64,000 bases of DNA, taken from positions 62,001 to 126,000 of the forward strand of contig CP072828.1 in the NCBI GenBank assembly GCA_017945845.1. Direction: 5' to 3'. Within the stretch, counting starts at the first letter, position 1, and each line of letters begins with the position of its first letter. Below, piece after piece: positions 53,339 to 63,242 of the stretch. The translations under genes were made by a program, and so were the position numbers. The notes below the pieces were generated by a model. It saw only the letters and a list, made by a program, of their open reading frames with translations, was not told the origin of the DNA and ran no database searches. Source of the stretch: Carnobacteriaceae bacterium zg-C25 (lineage in GTDB: Bacteria; Bacillota; Bacilli; Lactobacillales; Aerococcaceae).

Positions 53339-54508
53339 ATGTTTCAATTATCAAAAGAAGCGTTAGAAGCACGTGGAGCTGAAATTACAACACGTGAAAT
53401 TAAACAGCAACCAGAATTGTGGTTGGAAACATTACAGTTGTATCAATCACGTCAATCAAAAATTGATGCGTTTTTAAATGATATTTTAGCAAAACACGAA
53501 CACGTGAAAGTGATCTTTACGGGTGCGGGGACATCGCAATACGTCGGAGATACAGCGCTACCATATTTAAAACAATTTGGCAATCGTCATCAAATTGAAT
53601 TTTCAAGTGTTGGAACAACTGACATCGTTGCAACACCGTATGAATACTTTTTTAAAGACGAACCAACAATTGTGGTGTCATTTGCAAGAAGTGGTAACTC
53701 ACCAGAAAGTATTGCAACTGTAGACTTAGCCAACCAAAGTATTGATAACGTCTACCACATTTTCATCACTTGCGCACCAGAAGGTAAATTAGCGCAACGT
53801 GCACCGGAAAATGACAATGTATTGTTATTGATGATGCCAGAACGTTCAAACGATGCAGGATTTGCGATGACAGGTAGTTATTCATGCATGTTATTAACGG
53901 CTGTTTTAGTCTTCGATACGACTGATTTGTCAACAAAAGAAGCGCACGTTAAAGTGGCGTCTCAATTAGGGGAATCTGTTATTGAAAGAGAAGCAGATAT
54001 TCAAAAATTAGTTGATTTAGACTTTGAGCGTATCGTTTACTTAGGTTCAGGTAGTTTAGCTGGCTTAACACGTGAAGCACAATTAAAAGTGTTGGAGTTA
54101 ACTGCAGGACGTATGACAACGATTTTCGATTCTTCAATGGGATTCCGTCACGGTCCAAAATCATTTGTAAACCATAAAACGATTGTCTTTACATTTATCA
54201 ATAACCATCCTTATACACGTTTGTATGATCTTGATATTATCAATGAAATTTCAGGAGATCAAATCGCGGTGGACACTGTAGCCATTGGACAAGTAGATAC
54301 ACTTGAAGGCTTTACAGGAACAACCTTTGCGTTTGACACAACACATGTATTACCAGACGCTTACTTGGCGTTACCAGATGTACTATTTGCTCAAACGATT
54401 TCATTGTTAGCGTCTATAAAAGTGGGCAATACACCAGATACACCGTCACCAAGTGGCACAGTTAACCGTGTGGTTAAAGGGGTTATTTTGCATCCGTACG
54501 AACAATAA
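53339..54508 (+). CDS. agaS: AgaS-type galactosamine-6-phosphate deaminase/ketose-aldose isomerase (SIS)
   Basis: 389 residues with two SIS domains: VIFTGAGTSQYVGDTALPYL, SFARSGNSPESIATVDLA and the second YLGSGSLAGLTREAQLK, FRHGPKSFV. AgaS turns galactosamine-6-phosphate into tagatose-6-phosphate plus ammonia. Adjacent lacD and the GH35/PTS genes fit a galactosamine/galacto-N-biose route. GGAGG precedes the ATG. Confidence 0.9.
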   Translation: MFQLSKEALEARGAEITTREIKQQPELWLETLQLYQSRQSKIDAFLNDILAKHEHVKVIFTGAGTSQYVGDTALPYLKQFGNRHQIEFSSVGTTDIVATPYEYFFKDEPTIVVSFARSGNSPESIATVDLANQSIDNVYHIFITCAPEGKLAQRAPENDNVLLLMMPERSNDAGFAMTGSYSCMLLTAVLVFDTTDLSTKEAHVKVASQLGESVIEREADIQKLVDLDFERIVYLGSGSLAGLTREAQLKVLELTAGRMTTIFDSSMGFRHGPKSFVNHKTIVFTFINNHPYTRLYDLDIINEISGDQIAVDTVAIGQVDTLEGFTGTTFAFDTTHVLPDAYLALPDVLFAQTISLLASIKVGNTPDTPSPSGTVNRVVKGVILHPYEQ

Positions 54509-54569
54509 GGGTTCGTTTATACCACCTCGGGAAGTTGTATAAAGAAATTTCAAAATAAAGGAGAATGAT

Positions 54570-55559
54570 ATGTTAGAGTTGACACAAGGAAAAAAAGCTG
54601 CAATGGATCGATTATCGACTGAAAACGGCATTATTAGCGCGTTAGCCATTGACCAGCGTGGAGCATTGAAAAAAATGATTACGGCGTTAGGCGTAGAACC
54701 AACTCAAGAACAAATTGAAGAATTTAAAGTGTTGGTATCTCGTGAATTAACACCGTATGCATCAAGTATTTTATTGGACCCAGAATATGGGTTGCCAGGT
54801 GCAAATGCGCGTGCTGAAAACGCCGGTTTACTATTGGCGTATGAAAAAACAGGGTATGACGCAACAGTTCCAGGACGTTTACCAGATTTATTAAGCATTT
54901 GGTCTGCAAAACGCATTAAAGCAGCCGGTGCAGATGCTGTGAAATTCTTGTTGTACTATGACATTGACGAAGATGCTTCAATTAACGAACAAAAACATGC
55001 GTTTATTGAACGTTTAGGTAGTGAGTGTGTTGCAGAAGATATTCCGTTCTATTTAGAATTAGTATCTTACGACGCAACAAATGCAGACAGCAATTCTGTA
55101 GAATTTGCGAAAGTTAAAGCACATAAAGTTAATGAAATGATGAAAGAATTCTCTAAACCGCAATACCATGTTGATGTATTGAAAGTAGAAGTACCAGTAA
55201 ATATGAAATACGTGGAAGGTTTTGGAACAGATGAAGTCGTTTATACAAAAGCAGAAGCAATGCGTCTATTTAAAGAACAAAGTGAAGCAACACATCTACC
55301 GTTTATTTTCTTAAGTGCAGGTGTATCTGCTGAAATGTTCCAAGATACATTACGTTTTGCTAAAGAAGCGGGTTCAACATTCAACGGTGTGTTATGTGGC
55401 CGTGCAACATGGCAACATGGTGTAAAACCTTTTGTAACGGGCACTCTAGAAGAAACATTGGAGTGGTTGCGTACTGAAGGAAAAGCAAACATTGAAAGCT
55501 TGAATGCTGTCGTAAATGAAACAGCAAGTTCATGGCATACAAAAGCTACTGTAAAATAG
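54570..55559 (+). CDS. lacD: Tagatose-1,6-bisphosphate aldolase LacD
   Basis: 329 residues. Class I aldolase of the LacD type: [36 protein letters not shown], and [10 protein letters not shown] with the Schiff-base lysine. It splits tagatose-1,6-bisphosphate into dihydroxyacetone phosphate and glyceraldehyde-3-phosphate. The kinase step (LacC) is not encoded nearby. A TTATAC/GTATAA hairpin lies in the 61-base gap after agaS. Confidence 0.92.
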   Translation: MLELTQGKKAAMDRLSTENGIISALAIDQRGALKKMITALGVEPTQEQIEEFKVLVSRELTPYASSILLDPEYGLPGANARAENAGLLLAYEKTGYDATVPGRLPDLLSIWSAKRIKAAGADAVKFLLYYDIDEDASINEQKHAFIERLGSECVAEDIPFYLELVSYDATNADSNSVEFAKVKAHKVNEMMKEFSKPQYHVDVLKVEVPVNMKYVEGFGTDEVVYTKAEAMRLFKEQSEATHLPFIFLSAGVSAEMFQDTLRFAKEAGSTFNGVLCGRATWQHGVKPFVTGTLEETLEWLRTEGKANIESLNAVVNETASSWHTKATVK

Positions 55560-55568
55560 AAATATAAA

Positions 55569-55590
55569 CGCCACGCCCTAGGGCGTGGCG
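55569..55590. terminator. GC-rich hairpin between lacD and the second GntR gene
   Basis: CGCCACGCCC (55569-55578) pairs with GGGCGTGGCG (55581-55590). T-rich sequence follows only on the minus strand, but it ends both convergent genes. Confidence 0.75.
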
Positions 55591-55600
55591 GATAGATAGA

Positions 55601-56314
55601 TTAACCGTTCGCGTTAGAAACGATTTCTATTTTATAGTAATTCCAATGCTTATAAGACTCGATATATTCTAAGACGGAGTTATCAGAACGAGAAATAGTC
55701 TTTTTAATTTGTAAGATGGCCGGTTCGGTATCTTTTAACTGTAAATGATTTTTAACCTGTTCAGGAACTGGAAAAACAATTTCGTTCGTTTCAATTGAAT
55801 ACTCATCGTTCATATGAATATCAAAGTCTAATCGAAAACGGCGATAGATGGATGCAAAAGCGTCTAAATCGGAAATATCGTGTTTGACATATTTAGGTGC
55901 CAAGTACGTATTTTGATATAAGAAAGGTTCATTGTCTTGGCGACGTAGGCGCTCAACGTGATAATACGACGCGTCTTCGTGAAGTTCTAATTTTTTGACG
56001 TAGTTTGGTTGCTGTTCTTTTGTAATGGCAAGTACCTCAACGGTCTCTTTATTCAATGTGAATTTCTCAATATCAGAAAATTGAACAAGTTTGTTTTTTC
56101 TTGCACGGGATACAAAAGAACCTTTACCTTGATGACGAACGATATAACCGTCTTGCGTTAATTCGTTTAATGCACGAATCGCTGTAATGGAACTAACGGA
56201 ATATTTTTTGATGATTTCCGCTTCGGTATAAAAACGGTCACCGCTTTCGAACTGACCAGATTGGATTTGCTTTTGTAAATCAAATTTGATTTGTAAATAC
56301 TTCGGTATTTTCAT
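55601..56314 (-). CDS. GntR-family regulator with UTRA domain, divergent from the GH35 operon
   Basis: 237 residues; ATG after AAGGAGG. Winged HTH (YTEAEIIKKYSVSSITAIRA, VRHQGKGSFVSR) and UTRA domain with RLRRQDNEPFLYQ. It diverges from the beta-galactosidase/PTS operon. Two similar AT palindromes, TTATATTATAATAA (56343-56356) and TTATATTAATATAA (56397-56410), lie between them and are candidate operators. Confidence 0.88.
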   Translation of the reverse strand: MKIPKYLQIKFDLQKQIQSGQFESGDRFYTEAEIIKKYSVSSITAIRALNELTQDGYIVRHQGKGSFVSRARKNKLVQFSDIEKFTLNKETVEVLAITKEQQPNYVKKLELHEDASYYHVERLRRQDNEPFLYQNTYLAPKYVKHDISDLDAFASIYRRFRLDFDIHMNDEYSIETNEIVFPVPEQVKNHLQLKDTEPAILQIKKTISRSDNSVLEYIESYKHWNYYKIEIVSNANG

Positions 56315-56342
56315 AGGTTACACCTCCTTTTTAAAACTTTAT

Positions 56343-56424
56343 TTATATTATAATAAGTCAAAAAAAAGCTATTGACAAGCAAAAATACATAGGTTATTAT
56401 ATTAATATAAGTTAAGCGCTTTCA
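56343..56424 (+). promoter_or_regulatory. GH35-PTS promoter with two palindromes and a cre-like site
   Basis: TTGACA (56372-56377), 17 bases, TATTAT (56395-56400). The palindrome at 56397-56410 overlaps the -10. On the minus strand TGAAAGCGCTTAAC (56424-56411) has the cre core, giving possible CcpA repression just after the transcript start. Confidence 0.75.
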
Positions 56425-56446
56425 ACGCTTTTACAAGGGGGAGGTT

Positions 56447-58231
56447 ATGGAAGAATTCAGAGTATCTGATCAGTTTTATCTTAATGGCAAACCGTTCAAA
56501 ATTCTTTCTGGAGCCATTCATTATTTCCGCGTGCCAAGTGAGGATTGGTATCATTCGTTATATAACTTAAAAGCACTTGGCTTTAATACGGTTGAAACGT
56601 ATGTGCCGTGGAATTTGCACGAATTTAAAAAGGGGCAGTTCGATTTTTCGGGAATGCTAAATATTGAGGCGTTTTTGGAAACGGCAAAATCATTAGGACT
56701 GTATGCTATTGTTAGACCATCACCATTTATTTGTTCTGAATGGGAATTTGGTGGCTTGCCAGCGTGGTTGCTCAATGAAAAAAACATGCGCATACGCTCA
56801 AGTGATCCAAAATTTTTAAATACTGTCAATCAATATTTTGATGAATTATTGCCACGATTGGTGAAACATCAACTACATGAAGGTGGCAACATACTCATGT
56901 TCCAAGTTGAAAATGAATACGGTTCGTACGGCGAAGATAAAGCGTATTTAAGAGCAATCAAACAGATGATGGAAGAAAAAGGGATAACAATGCCGTTATT
57001 CACATCGGATGGACCGTGGCGTGCAACGTTACGAAGCGGTAGTTTGATTGAAGATGATGTGCTGGTTACGGGAAACTTTGGTTCGCGAGCAAACGACAAT
57101 TTTGACAACATGCAAAAATTCTTTGATGAGCATGGCAAAAAATGGCCACTCATGTGTATGGAATTTTGGGACGGTTGGTTTAATCGCTGGAATGAACCGA
57201 TTATTAAACGTGATGGCGAAGACTTAGCGCAGTCTGTATTGGAGGCTTTGCAACGAGGCAGTGTAAATCTATACATGTTTCATGGGGGAACAAACTTTGG
57301 ATTTATGAACGGCTGTTCGGCAAGAGGACGGTTGGATTTGCACCAAATTACGTCATATGATTACGACGCACTTTTAAATGAGCAAGGTAATCCAACACCA
57401 AAATATTACGCCGTGCAAAAGATGATGAACGAACATTTCCCACAGTATCCGACAATGGAACCGTTGGTGAAAAAAACAATGCGTTCGCAAGCTGAGTTGA
57501 AAAACAGTGTTAATTTATTTGACACGTTACATACGTTAGGGCATCCGGCAAATAGTTTGTATCCGCAAACGATGGAGGCTTTAGGACAAAATATTGGTTA
57601 CACGTTGTATCGCACAAAAGCGGAAAAAGATGCAAATAGGGAAAGATACCGTGTGATTGACGGTAGTGATTATTTACAGTTTTTTGTAAATGGGGAATTG
57701 CTTGCTACTCAATATCAGATGGAAATAGGGGAAGATATATTCGCTGATTTAACACAAGATGTGAATCAAATTGATATTTTAGTGGAAAATATGGGACGTG
57801 TAAATTACGGCCATAAATTATTAGCGAATACACAACATAAAGGGATTAGAACAGGTGTGTGTGCCGATTTACATTTTATGACAAATTGGGAACAATACAC
57901 ATTTGAATGGACAAAATGTCCAACTGTTGATTATACGAAAGTTGCAAAACCAAATCGACCAACGTTTTATCAATATGATTTAACGCTTGATGAAGCAGAA
58001 GATACATTTTTAGATTTATCTACATTTGGCAAAGGGATTACTTTTGTGAATGGTATCAATGTTGGGAGATATTGGAATGTTGGTCCAATTGGATCGTTAT
58101 ATGTGCCAAAAGCATTTTTAAATGTAGGGCACAACGAGATTGTCGTTTTTGACGTTGAAGGTCAAGGTCAAAACACGTTACAAACTCAAAATGAACATGT
58201 TTTAATTGCCGTAACTGGCGAAAATAAATAA
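56447..58231 (+). CDS. bgaC: GH35 beta-galactosidase (BgaC/GnbG-like)
   Basis: 594 residues, the length of pneumococcal BgaC. (beta/alpha)8 domain: SGAIHYFRVP, VETYVPWNLHE, RPSPFICSEWEFGGLPAWL, acid/base Glu in VENEYGSYGEDKAY (~154) and nucleophile Glu in CMEFWDGWF (~237). Beta-sandwich domains follow. No signal peptide, so it acts in the cytoplasm on sugars from the adjoining PTS. BgaC-type enzymes cleave beta-1,3-linked galactose (lacto-N-biose, galacto-N-biose). Ribosome site AAGGGGGA. Confidence 0.92.
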   Translation: MEEFRVSDQFYLNGKPFKILSGAIHYFRVPSEDWYHSLYNLKALGFNTVETYVPWNLHEFKKGQFDFSGMLNIEAFLETAKSLGLYAIVRPSPFICSEWEFGGLPAWLLNEKNMRIRSSDPKFLNTVNQYFDELLPRLVKHQLHEGGNILMFQVENEYGSYGEDKAYLRAIKQMMEEKGITMPLFTSDGPWRATLRSGSLIEDDVLVTGNFGSRANDNFDNMQKFFDEHGKKWPLMCMEFWDGWFNRWNEPIIKRDGEDLAQSVLEALQRGSVNLYMFHGGTNFGFMNGCSARGRLDLHQITSYDYDALLNEQGNPTPKYYAVQKMMNEHFPQYPTMEPLVKKTMRSQAELKNSVNLFDTLHTLGHPANSLYPQTMEALGQNIGYTLYRTKAEKDANRERYRVIDGSDYLQFFVNGELLATQYQMEIGEDIFADLTQDVNQIDILVENMGRVNYGHKLLANTQHKGIRTGVCADLHFMTNWEQYTFEWTKCPTVDYTKVAKPNRPTFYQYDLTLDEAEDTFLDLSTFGKGITFVNGINVGRYWNVGPIGSLYVPKAFLNVGHNEIVVFDVEGQGQNTLQTQNEHVLIAVTGENK

Positions 58232-58247
58232 AAAGGAGAAAAAATCT

Positions 58248-58733
58248 ATGACAATTGTTGGTGCACGTATCGACGGACGTTTAATTCACGGTCAAGTAGC
58301 TAACTTATGGTCTTCAAAATTACAAGTTAGTCGTATCATGGTTATCGATGACAATGTGGCAGAAAACGATGTTGAAAAACAAGGGTTGAAGCTAGCTTGC
58401 CCACCTGGAGTAAAATTAAGCGTACTTCCAGTAGCAAAAGCAGCAGAAAACATTTTAGCAGGTAAATATGACTCTCAACGTTTATTTATTGTAGCGCGCT
58501 ATCCAGATCGTTTCTTACGTTTAGTAGAAGCAGGCGTTCCATTAGAATTATTAAACGTTGGAAATATGTCACAAACATCTGAAACACGTTCTGTGACACG
58601 TTCAATTAATGTAGTTGATGCTGATATTGAAGCGTTTGATGCATTAAACGCTAAAGGTGTTAAATTGACTGCACAAATGGTGCCAAATGACGCACCGAAA
58701 GATTTCTTACAATTGCTTTCAAGTGTAAGATAA
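58248..58733 (+). CDS. PTS EIIB, mannose/sorbose family
   Basis: 161 residues. VGARIDGRLIHGQVANLW carries the phosphorylated histidine H14. Parallel alpha/beta fold with IMVIDD and TAQMVPND. It passes phosphate from EIIA to the imported sugar with the EIIC/EIID channel. Order bgaC-IIB-IIC-IID-IIA equals the pneumococcal bgaC operon and resembles the L. casei gnb genes. Confidence 0.92.
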   Translation: MTIVGARIDGRLIHGQVANLWSSKLQVSRIMVIDDNVAENDVEKQGLKLACPPGVKLSVLPVAKAAENILAGKYDSQRLFIVARYPDRFLRLVEAGVPLELLNVGNMSQTSETRSVTRSINVVDADIEAFDALNAKGVKLTAQMVPNDAPKDFLQLLSSVR

Positions 58734-58788
58734 CATTATTTTTGGTAATTATTTATTATTACAAAATTATTATAGGAGGATCACTATT

Positions 58789-59697
58789 ATGCAATGGTGG
58801 CAAATATTATTATTAACGTTGTACTCATTCTACCAAATTTGTGATGAGTTAACGATTGTTTCATCTGCTGGTTCACCAGTGTTCGCAGGTTTTATCACAG
58901 GTCTTGTGATGGGGGATATGCAAACAGGTCTATACATCGGTGGTAACTTACAATTGGTTGTACTTGGTGTAGGTACATTCGGTGGGGCTTCTCGTATCGA
59001 CGCAACATCAGGTGCGGTTTTAGCAACAGCATTCGCAGTTTCACAAGGATTAAGTGCAGATATTGCAATTTCAACAATTGCGGTACCCGTAGCGGCATTA
59101 TTAGTTTATACAGATATTGCTGGTCGTTTCTCAACAACATTCTTCGCTCACCGTATCGATGCTGCGATTGAACGTTTCGACTATAAAGCAATCGAACGTA
59201 ACTACTTATTAGGTGCAATTCCTTGGGGATTATCTCGTGCTTTACCAGTATTCTTAGCCTTAGCTTTAGGTGGAGAGTTTGTTAAAACAGTTGTAGACGG
59301 TATTGCACAATACCAATGGTTAGCAGACGGTTTAGTATTAGCAGGACGTATGTTACCAGGTCTAGGGTTTGCTATCTTATTACACACATTACCAGTTAAA
59401 CGTAACTTACACTACTTAGCTGCAGGTTTCGGATTAACAGCGATGTTAACTGTATTATATGGGAACGTACAAGCTTTAGGTGGTGCAGTAGGTAAATTAG
59501 TTGGAGTTGTTAATAAAGGTCTTGAAGAAAAAGCTGCAATTGCCTTTACTAATAATTTCCAATCATTATCAATGATTGGTATTGCAATTATCGGTATTTT
59601 ATTAGCGGTATTACATTATCAAAACGCTCGCCGTACAGTTGTGGCAGCACCAGCATCTAACGTAGAAAGCGGGGAAATTGAAGATGATGAATTCTAA
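58789..59697 (+). CDS. PTS EIIC, mannose/sorbose family
   Basis: 302 residues, about seven to eight membrane helices. The family signature GLVMGDMQTGLYIGGNLQLV (residues ~36-55) is clear. It forms the sugar channel with EIID, whose start lies inside its last codons. The C-terminus ends in an acidic cytoplasmic tail. Confidence 0.92.
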   Translation: MQWWQILLLTLYSFYQICDELTIVSSAGSPVFAGFITGLVMGDMQTGLYIGGNLQLVVLGVGTFGGASRIDATSGAVLATAFAVSQGLSADIAISTIAVPVAALLVYTDIAGRFSTTFFAHRIDAAIERFDYKAIERNYLLGAIPWGLSRALPVFLALALGGEFVKTVVDGIAQYQWLADGLVLAGRMLPGLGFAILLHTLPVKRNLHYLAAGFGLTAMLTVLYGNVQALGGAVGKLVGVVNKGLEEKAAIAFTNNFQSLSMIGIAIIGILLAVLHYQNARRTVVAAPASNVESGEIEDDEF

Positions 59698-60502
59698 TTA
59701 CAAATTAACAAAACAAGATTTTAATCAAATTAATAAACGTAGTTTATTCACTTACCAATTAGGTTGGAACTACGAACGTATGCAAGCATCTGGTTACTTA
59801 TACATGATTTTACCGCAATTACGTAAAATGTATGGTGACGGTACACCAGAATTAAAAGAAATGATGGAATTACATACACAATTCTTTAATACATCTCCAT
59901 TCTTCCACACATTAATCACAGGTTTTGACTTGGCGTTAGAAGAAAAAGAAGGTGTAGATTCTAAAGAAGCGGTTAAAGGTATTAAAACAGGTTTAATGGG
60001 ACCATTTGCACCATTAGGGGACACAATCTTTGGTTCTCTTGTACCAGCGATTATGGGTACAGTTGCTGCAACAATGGCCGTTGAATCAAAAGAACCATGG
60101 GGTATTTTCTTATGGATCGCAGTATCAGTAGCTTATAACATTTTCCGTTGGAAACAGTTAGAGTTTGCACATCGTGAAGGGGTTAAATTAATCACAACAA
60201 TGCGTGATACTTTAACAGCTATCATTGATGCAGCATCTGTTCTTGGGGTATTCATGATGGGTGCGTTAATCGCAACATTGATTAACTTCCAAATTTCTTG
60301 GGCACCAAAAATTGGTGAAAAAGAAATCAATATCCAAGAAATCTTTAATACAATTTTCCCACGTTTAGTACCAGCTATCTTTACTGGATTTGTATTCTGG
60401 TTATTAGGCCGTCGCGGTATGAACTCTACAAAAGCTATCGGTATCATTATCTTAATAGCTCTTGGAGCATCTGCATTAGGTAAATTTGTATTAGGTATGT
60501 AA
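59684..60502 (+). CDS. PTS EIID, mannose/sorbose family
   Basis: 272 residues from ATG 59684 (GGGGA at 59671-59675; ATG 59687 and TTG 59678 are alternatives). Amphipathic N-terminus with NYERMQASGYLYMILPQL, GLMGPFAPLGDTIF and a C-terminal hydrophobic segment of the EIID family. Overlaps EIIC by 14 bases, so translation is coupled. Confidence 0.92.
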   Translation: MMNSNYKLTKQDFNQINKRSLFTYQLGWNYERMQASGYLYMILPQLRKMYGDGTPELKEMMELHTQFFNTSPFFHTLITGFDLALEEKEGVDSKEAVKGIKTGLMGPFAPLGDTIFGSLVPAIMGTVAATMAVESKEPWGIFLWIAVSVAYNIFRWKQLEFAHREGVKLITTMRDTLTAIIDAASVLGVFMMGALIATLINFQISWAPKIGEKEINIQEIFNTIFPRLVPAIFTGFVFWLLGRRGMNSTKAIGIIILIALGASALGKFVLGM

Positions 60503-60615
60503 TGATAAATATATCATCGTATTTTATGGTGATACGCAATCATAACAATTAAAAAATAAAGTGTATGAGGTGCTGTGACAATTCATGGCACCTTATGCGT
60601 TAAAGGAGATTTTTC

Positions 60616-61020
60616 ATGTCACAACACGTTGTTTTAATTAGTCATGGTACGTTTTGTCACGAATTAAAAAAATCAACAGAAATGATTATGGGACCGCAAG
60701 ATATTATCCATTCAGTAGCGTTATTACAAGAAGATGGTCCAGAAGAATTTCGTGCCAAATTAGAAGCAGAAATTGCTGAATTAGAAGATTTTGTTGTTTT
60801 AGCAGATTTAATGGGCGGAACACCATGTAACGTGGCATCTCGTCTATTAATGGAAGGTCATCAATTCGATTTATATGCGGGTATGAATATGCCTATGGTC
60901 ATTGCATTTTTAAATAATGCTTGGGTAGGTTCAAATGATAACTTAGCACAAAAAGCTATTGAAAATATTCAACATGTAAATGCGATACTATTTTCTGATG
61001 ACGACGAAGATGATGAATAA
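60616..61020 (+). CDS. PTS EIIA, mannose/sorbose family
   Basis: 134 residues. Phosphorylated histidine H10 in VVLISHGTFCHE, and LADLMGGTPCNVASRLL of the EIIA-Man fold. It takes phosphate from HPr. The 113-base gap before it contains an AGGTGC/GCACCT hairpin (about 60565-60596), perhaps a processing or stability element in the operon mRNA. Confidence 0.9.
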   Translation: MSQHVVLISHGTFCHELKKSTEMIMGPQDIIHSVALLQEDGPEEFRAKLEAEIAELEDFVVLADLMGGTPCNVASRLLMEGHQFDLYAGMNMPMVIAFLNNAWVGSNDNLAQKAIENIQHVNAILFSDDDEDDE

Positions 61021-61034
61021 TTAATATACTGACA

Positions 61035-61077
61035 AAAAAGGCTATTGATTCGTTAAGAATCGATAGCCTTTTTGCGT
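61035..61077 (+). terminator. Terminator of the GH35-PTS operon
   Basis: A 17-base stem with one G-U pair (61035-61051 with 61057-61073) ending in TTTTTG. Confidence 0.9.
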
Positions 61078-61090
61078 TTTCAAATGAAAT

Positions 61091-61182
61091 TAGGGTTGAT
61101 GGCATATGCCATCAACCCTAAAAGTTATACAGCCAAAGTATAGCCCAAATTTATAGAATCGAGGCATCAACCTTATTTGACA
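61091..61182. repeat. Palindromic ISL3-like repeat, copy 3
   Basis: A perfect 30-base palindrome occupies 61091-61120 (arm TAGGGTTGATGGCAT). About 45 bases later CATCAACCTTATTTGACA (61165-61182) is the inverse of the core at 34319. Together they look like a small non-autonomous element with an ISL3-like end. Confidence 0.75.
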
Positions 61183-61200
61183 CAGAGTCAAAAATACGTG

Positions 61201-62877
61201 TTATGGCAGCGCTACAATCATTGGTGTAACGATTGGGCGACGCTCTGTATGTTCGTATAAAAATGGTTGTAAGGTTGTGCTAATCGTATCTTTAATCATT
61301 TTTTCCGTTAATGTATCGGCAGTTTTCAACACATCCAAAATAGCGTCACGAACGATTGTTTGTGCATCGTTGATGAGTTCGCTAGATTCTTTCATGTAGA
61401 CAAAACCGCGTGATAAAATTTCAGGGCCTGCTAATAAGGTGCGATTTCCCATGTCAACTGTAGCAACGGCGATGACTAAACCTTCTTCTGATAAAATACG
61501 GCGTTCACGTAAGACGATGTTGCCGATATCACCGATGCCTTTTCCGTCAACGTAAATATCGTTGGCGATGAATCGTCCTGCTTTACGTGCAGAGTTTGCA
61601 GTAACGGCTAACATTTCTCCATTTTCTAAAATGAAGCTATTTTCGATTGGAATACCCACTTGTTCCGCGGTTTGAGCGTGTAATTTTTGCATACGGAACT
61701 CGCCGTGTACCGGCATAAAGTATTTAGGTTTTAATAGGCGTAACATTAACATCTGTTCTTGTCGACTACCGTGACCAGATGTATGAATGTTATTTAGTTT
61801 ACCGTGGATAACATTGGCTCCTGCTGCGTACAATAAGTTAATTACTTTATTCACGCTTGTTGTATTGCCGGGAATTGGAGAACTTGAAAAGATAACGGTA
61901 TCTCCAGGTTGAATCGCAATTTGGCGATGTGTGCCGTTGGCGATACGACTTAGCGCTGCCATTGGCTCACCTTGCGAACCGGTACACATAATAATCACTT
62001 GATCGGAAGGATACGCATTTAATTCGCGTCCTTCAATAAAGGTATCATCCGGTGCGGTAATGTAGCCTAATTCACGACCCGTTTTAAAAGCAGATTCCAT
62101 ACTACGACCAAATACGGCAATTTTACGATTAGTTTCTAACGCTACTTGAACGGCTTGTTGTAAACGTGAAATGTTTGAGGCGAACGTTGCAAAAATAATA
62201 CGTCCATCAATTTTTTTAATAATATCACGAATCGCATTGCCGACTTCTTTTTCTGATTTTGTAAAACCAGATACTTCTGAGTTAGTGCTGTCGCCGAGTA
62301 ATAAAAGAACACCTTCGCTACCAATTTTCGCCATTTTATGTAGATCAGCTGGTTTTCCGACTGGCGTAAAATCAAACTTGAAATCTCCTGTTGAGACAAT
62401 ATTACCTGACGGTGTTTTAATGATAACACCATACGCTTCTGGTATGGAGTGTGTGGTTAAATAAAAAGTTACCGTTGTTTTACGGAATTTTAACACACTA
62501 TCTTCATTAATTTCATGTAAAACGGCATCGCGTAGTAATCCGTGTTCTTCCAATTTGTTACGAATGAGTGCAAGCGCTAAAGGTCCTGCATAAATTGGAA
62601 TGTTCAATTCGCGTAATAAAAAGGGAATGCTACCGATATGGTCTTCATGTCCGTGTGTAATAACAAGTGCTTTGATTTTGTGTTGATTTTCTACAAGGTA
62701 ACTATAATCTGGAATGACATAGTCAATACCGAGTAGATGTTCTTCGGGGAATTTAACACCGCAATCAATCACGATGATTTCATCTTGAAATTGTACCCCG
62801 TACATATTTTTCCCGATTTCACCAAGCCCGCCTAACGCAAAAACTCCAGTTTCGTTATTTTGTAAATTGACTTTCAT
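61201..62877 (-). CDS. rnjA: Ribonuclease J1
   Basis: 558 residues. Metallo-beta-lactamase plus beta-CASP: HGHEDH (75-80), [23 protein letters not shown], and the C-terminal dimerisation domain ending [11 protein letters not shown]. It is a 5'-3' exoribonuclease and endoribonuclease central to mRNA decay in Gram-positives. It follows rpoY after one base, the standard Firmicutes pairing. Confidence 0.96.
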   Translation of the reverse strand: MKVNLQNNETGVFALGGLGEIGKNMYGVQFQDEIIVIDCGVKFPEEHLLGIDYVIPDYSYLVENQHKIKALVITHGHEDHIGSIPFLLRELNIPIYAGPLALALIRNKLEEHGLLRDAVLHEINEDSVLKFRKTTVTFYLTTHSIPEAYGVIIKTPSGNIVSTGDFKFDFTPVGKPADLHKMAKIGSEGVLLLLGDSTNSEVSGFTKSEKEVGNAIRDIIKKIDGRIIFATFASNISRLQQAVQVALETNRKIAVFGRSMESAFKTGRELGYITAPDDTFIEGRELNAYPSDQVIIMCTGSQGEPMAALSRIANGTHRQIAIQPGDTVIFSSSPIPGNTTSVNKVINLLYAAGANVIHGKLNNIHTSGHGSRQEQMLMLRLLKPKYFMPVHGEFRMQKLHAQTAEQVGIPIENSFILENGEMLAVTANSARKAGRFIANDIYVDGKGIGDIGNIVLRERRILSEEGLVIAVATVDMGNRTLLAGPEILSRGFVYMKESSELINDAQTIVRDAILDVLKTADTLTEKMIKDTISTTLQPFLYEHTERRPIVTPMIVALP

Positions 62878-62878
62878 A

Positions 62879-63091
62879 CTAGAACTCCGTTAATGCAAAG
62901 TCAGCACTTTGTTGTTCGTATGCAAGATGCTTTCCTTCTAATTCTTGAATAAATTCAATGTTATACGGTGTGTTTTTTTCGATTTGTTCACGTGCTTCTA
63001 CACGAGATGGTGCTTCGATGTAAAGCGTTTTTGTATTTTCGCGACGTGGCGCTTGTGATTTTGTTTCTTGATAAGTCACTTTAAAAATCAT
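62879..63091 (-). CDS. rpoY: RNA polymerase epsilon subunit RpoY
   Basis: 70 residues, the DUF1447/YkzG family. [19 protein letters not shown] and [17 protein letters not shown] match the epsilon subunit that binds RNA polymerase in Firmicutes. GGAG precedes the ATG. Forms an operon with rnjA. Confidence 0.95.
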   Translation of the reverse strand: MIFKVTYQETKSQAPRRENTKTLYIEAPSRVEAREQIEKNTPYNIEFIQELEGKHLAYEQQSADFALTEF

Positions 63092-63242
63092 AAATAATCT
63101 CCTTTATATTTTTATATTTTTTTGAATTTTAAATACATACGTATCATATCCATAGTATCACAAAAAAAGGGTAAAATCTATTTTAAAATTTTTGTTTGCT
63201 TTGAAGACTTTTGGGCTATGTTATAGAAAAGGGGGAAGATGC

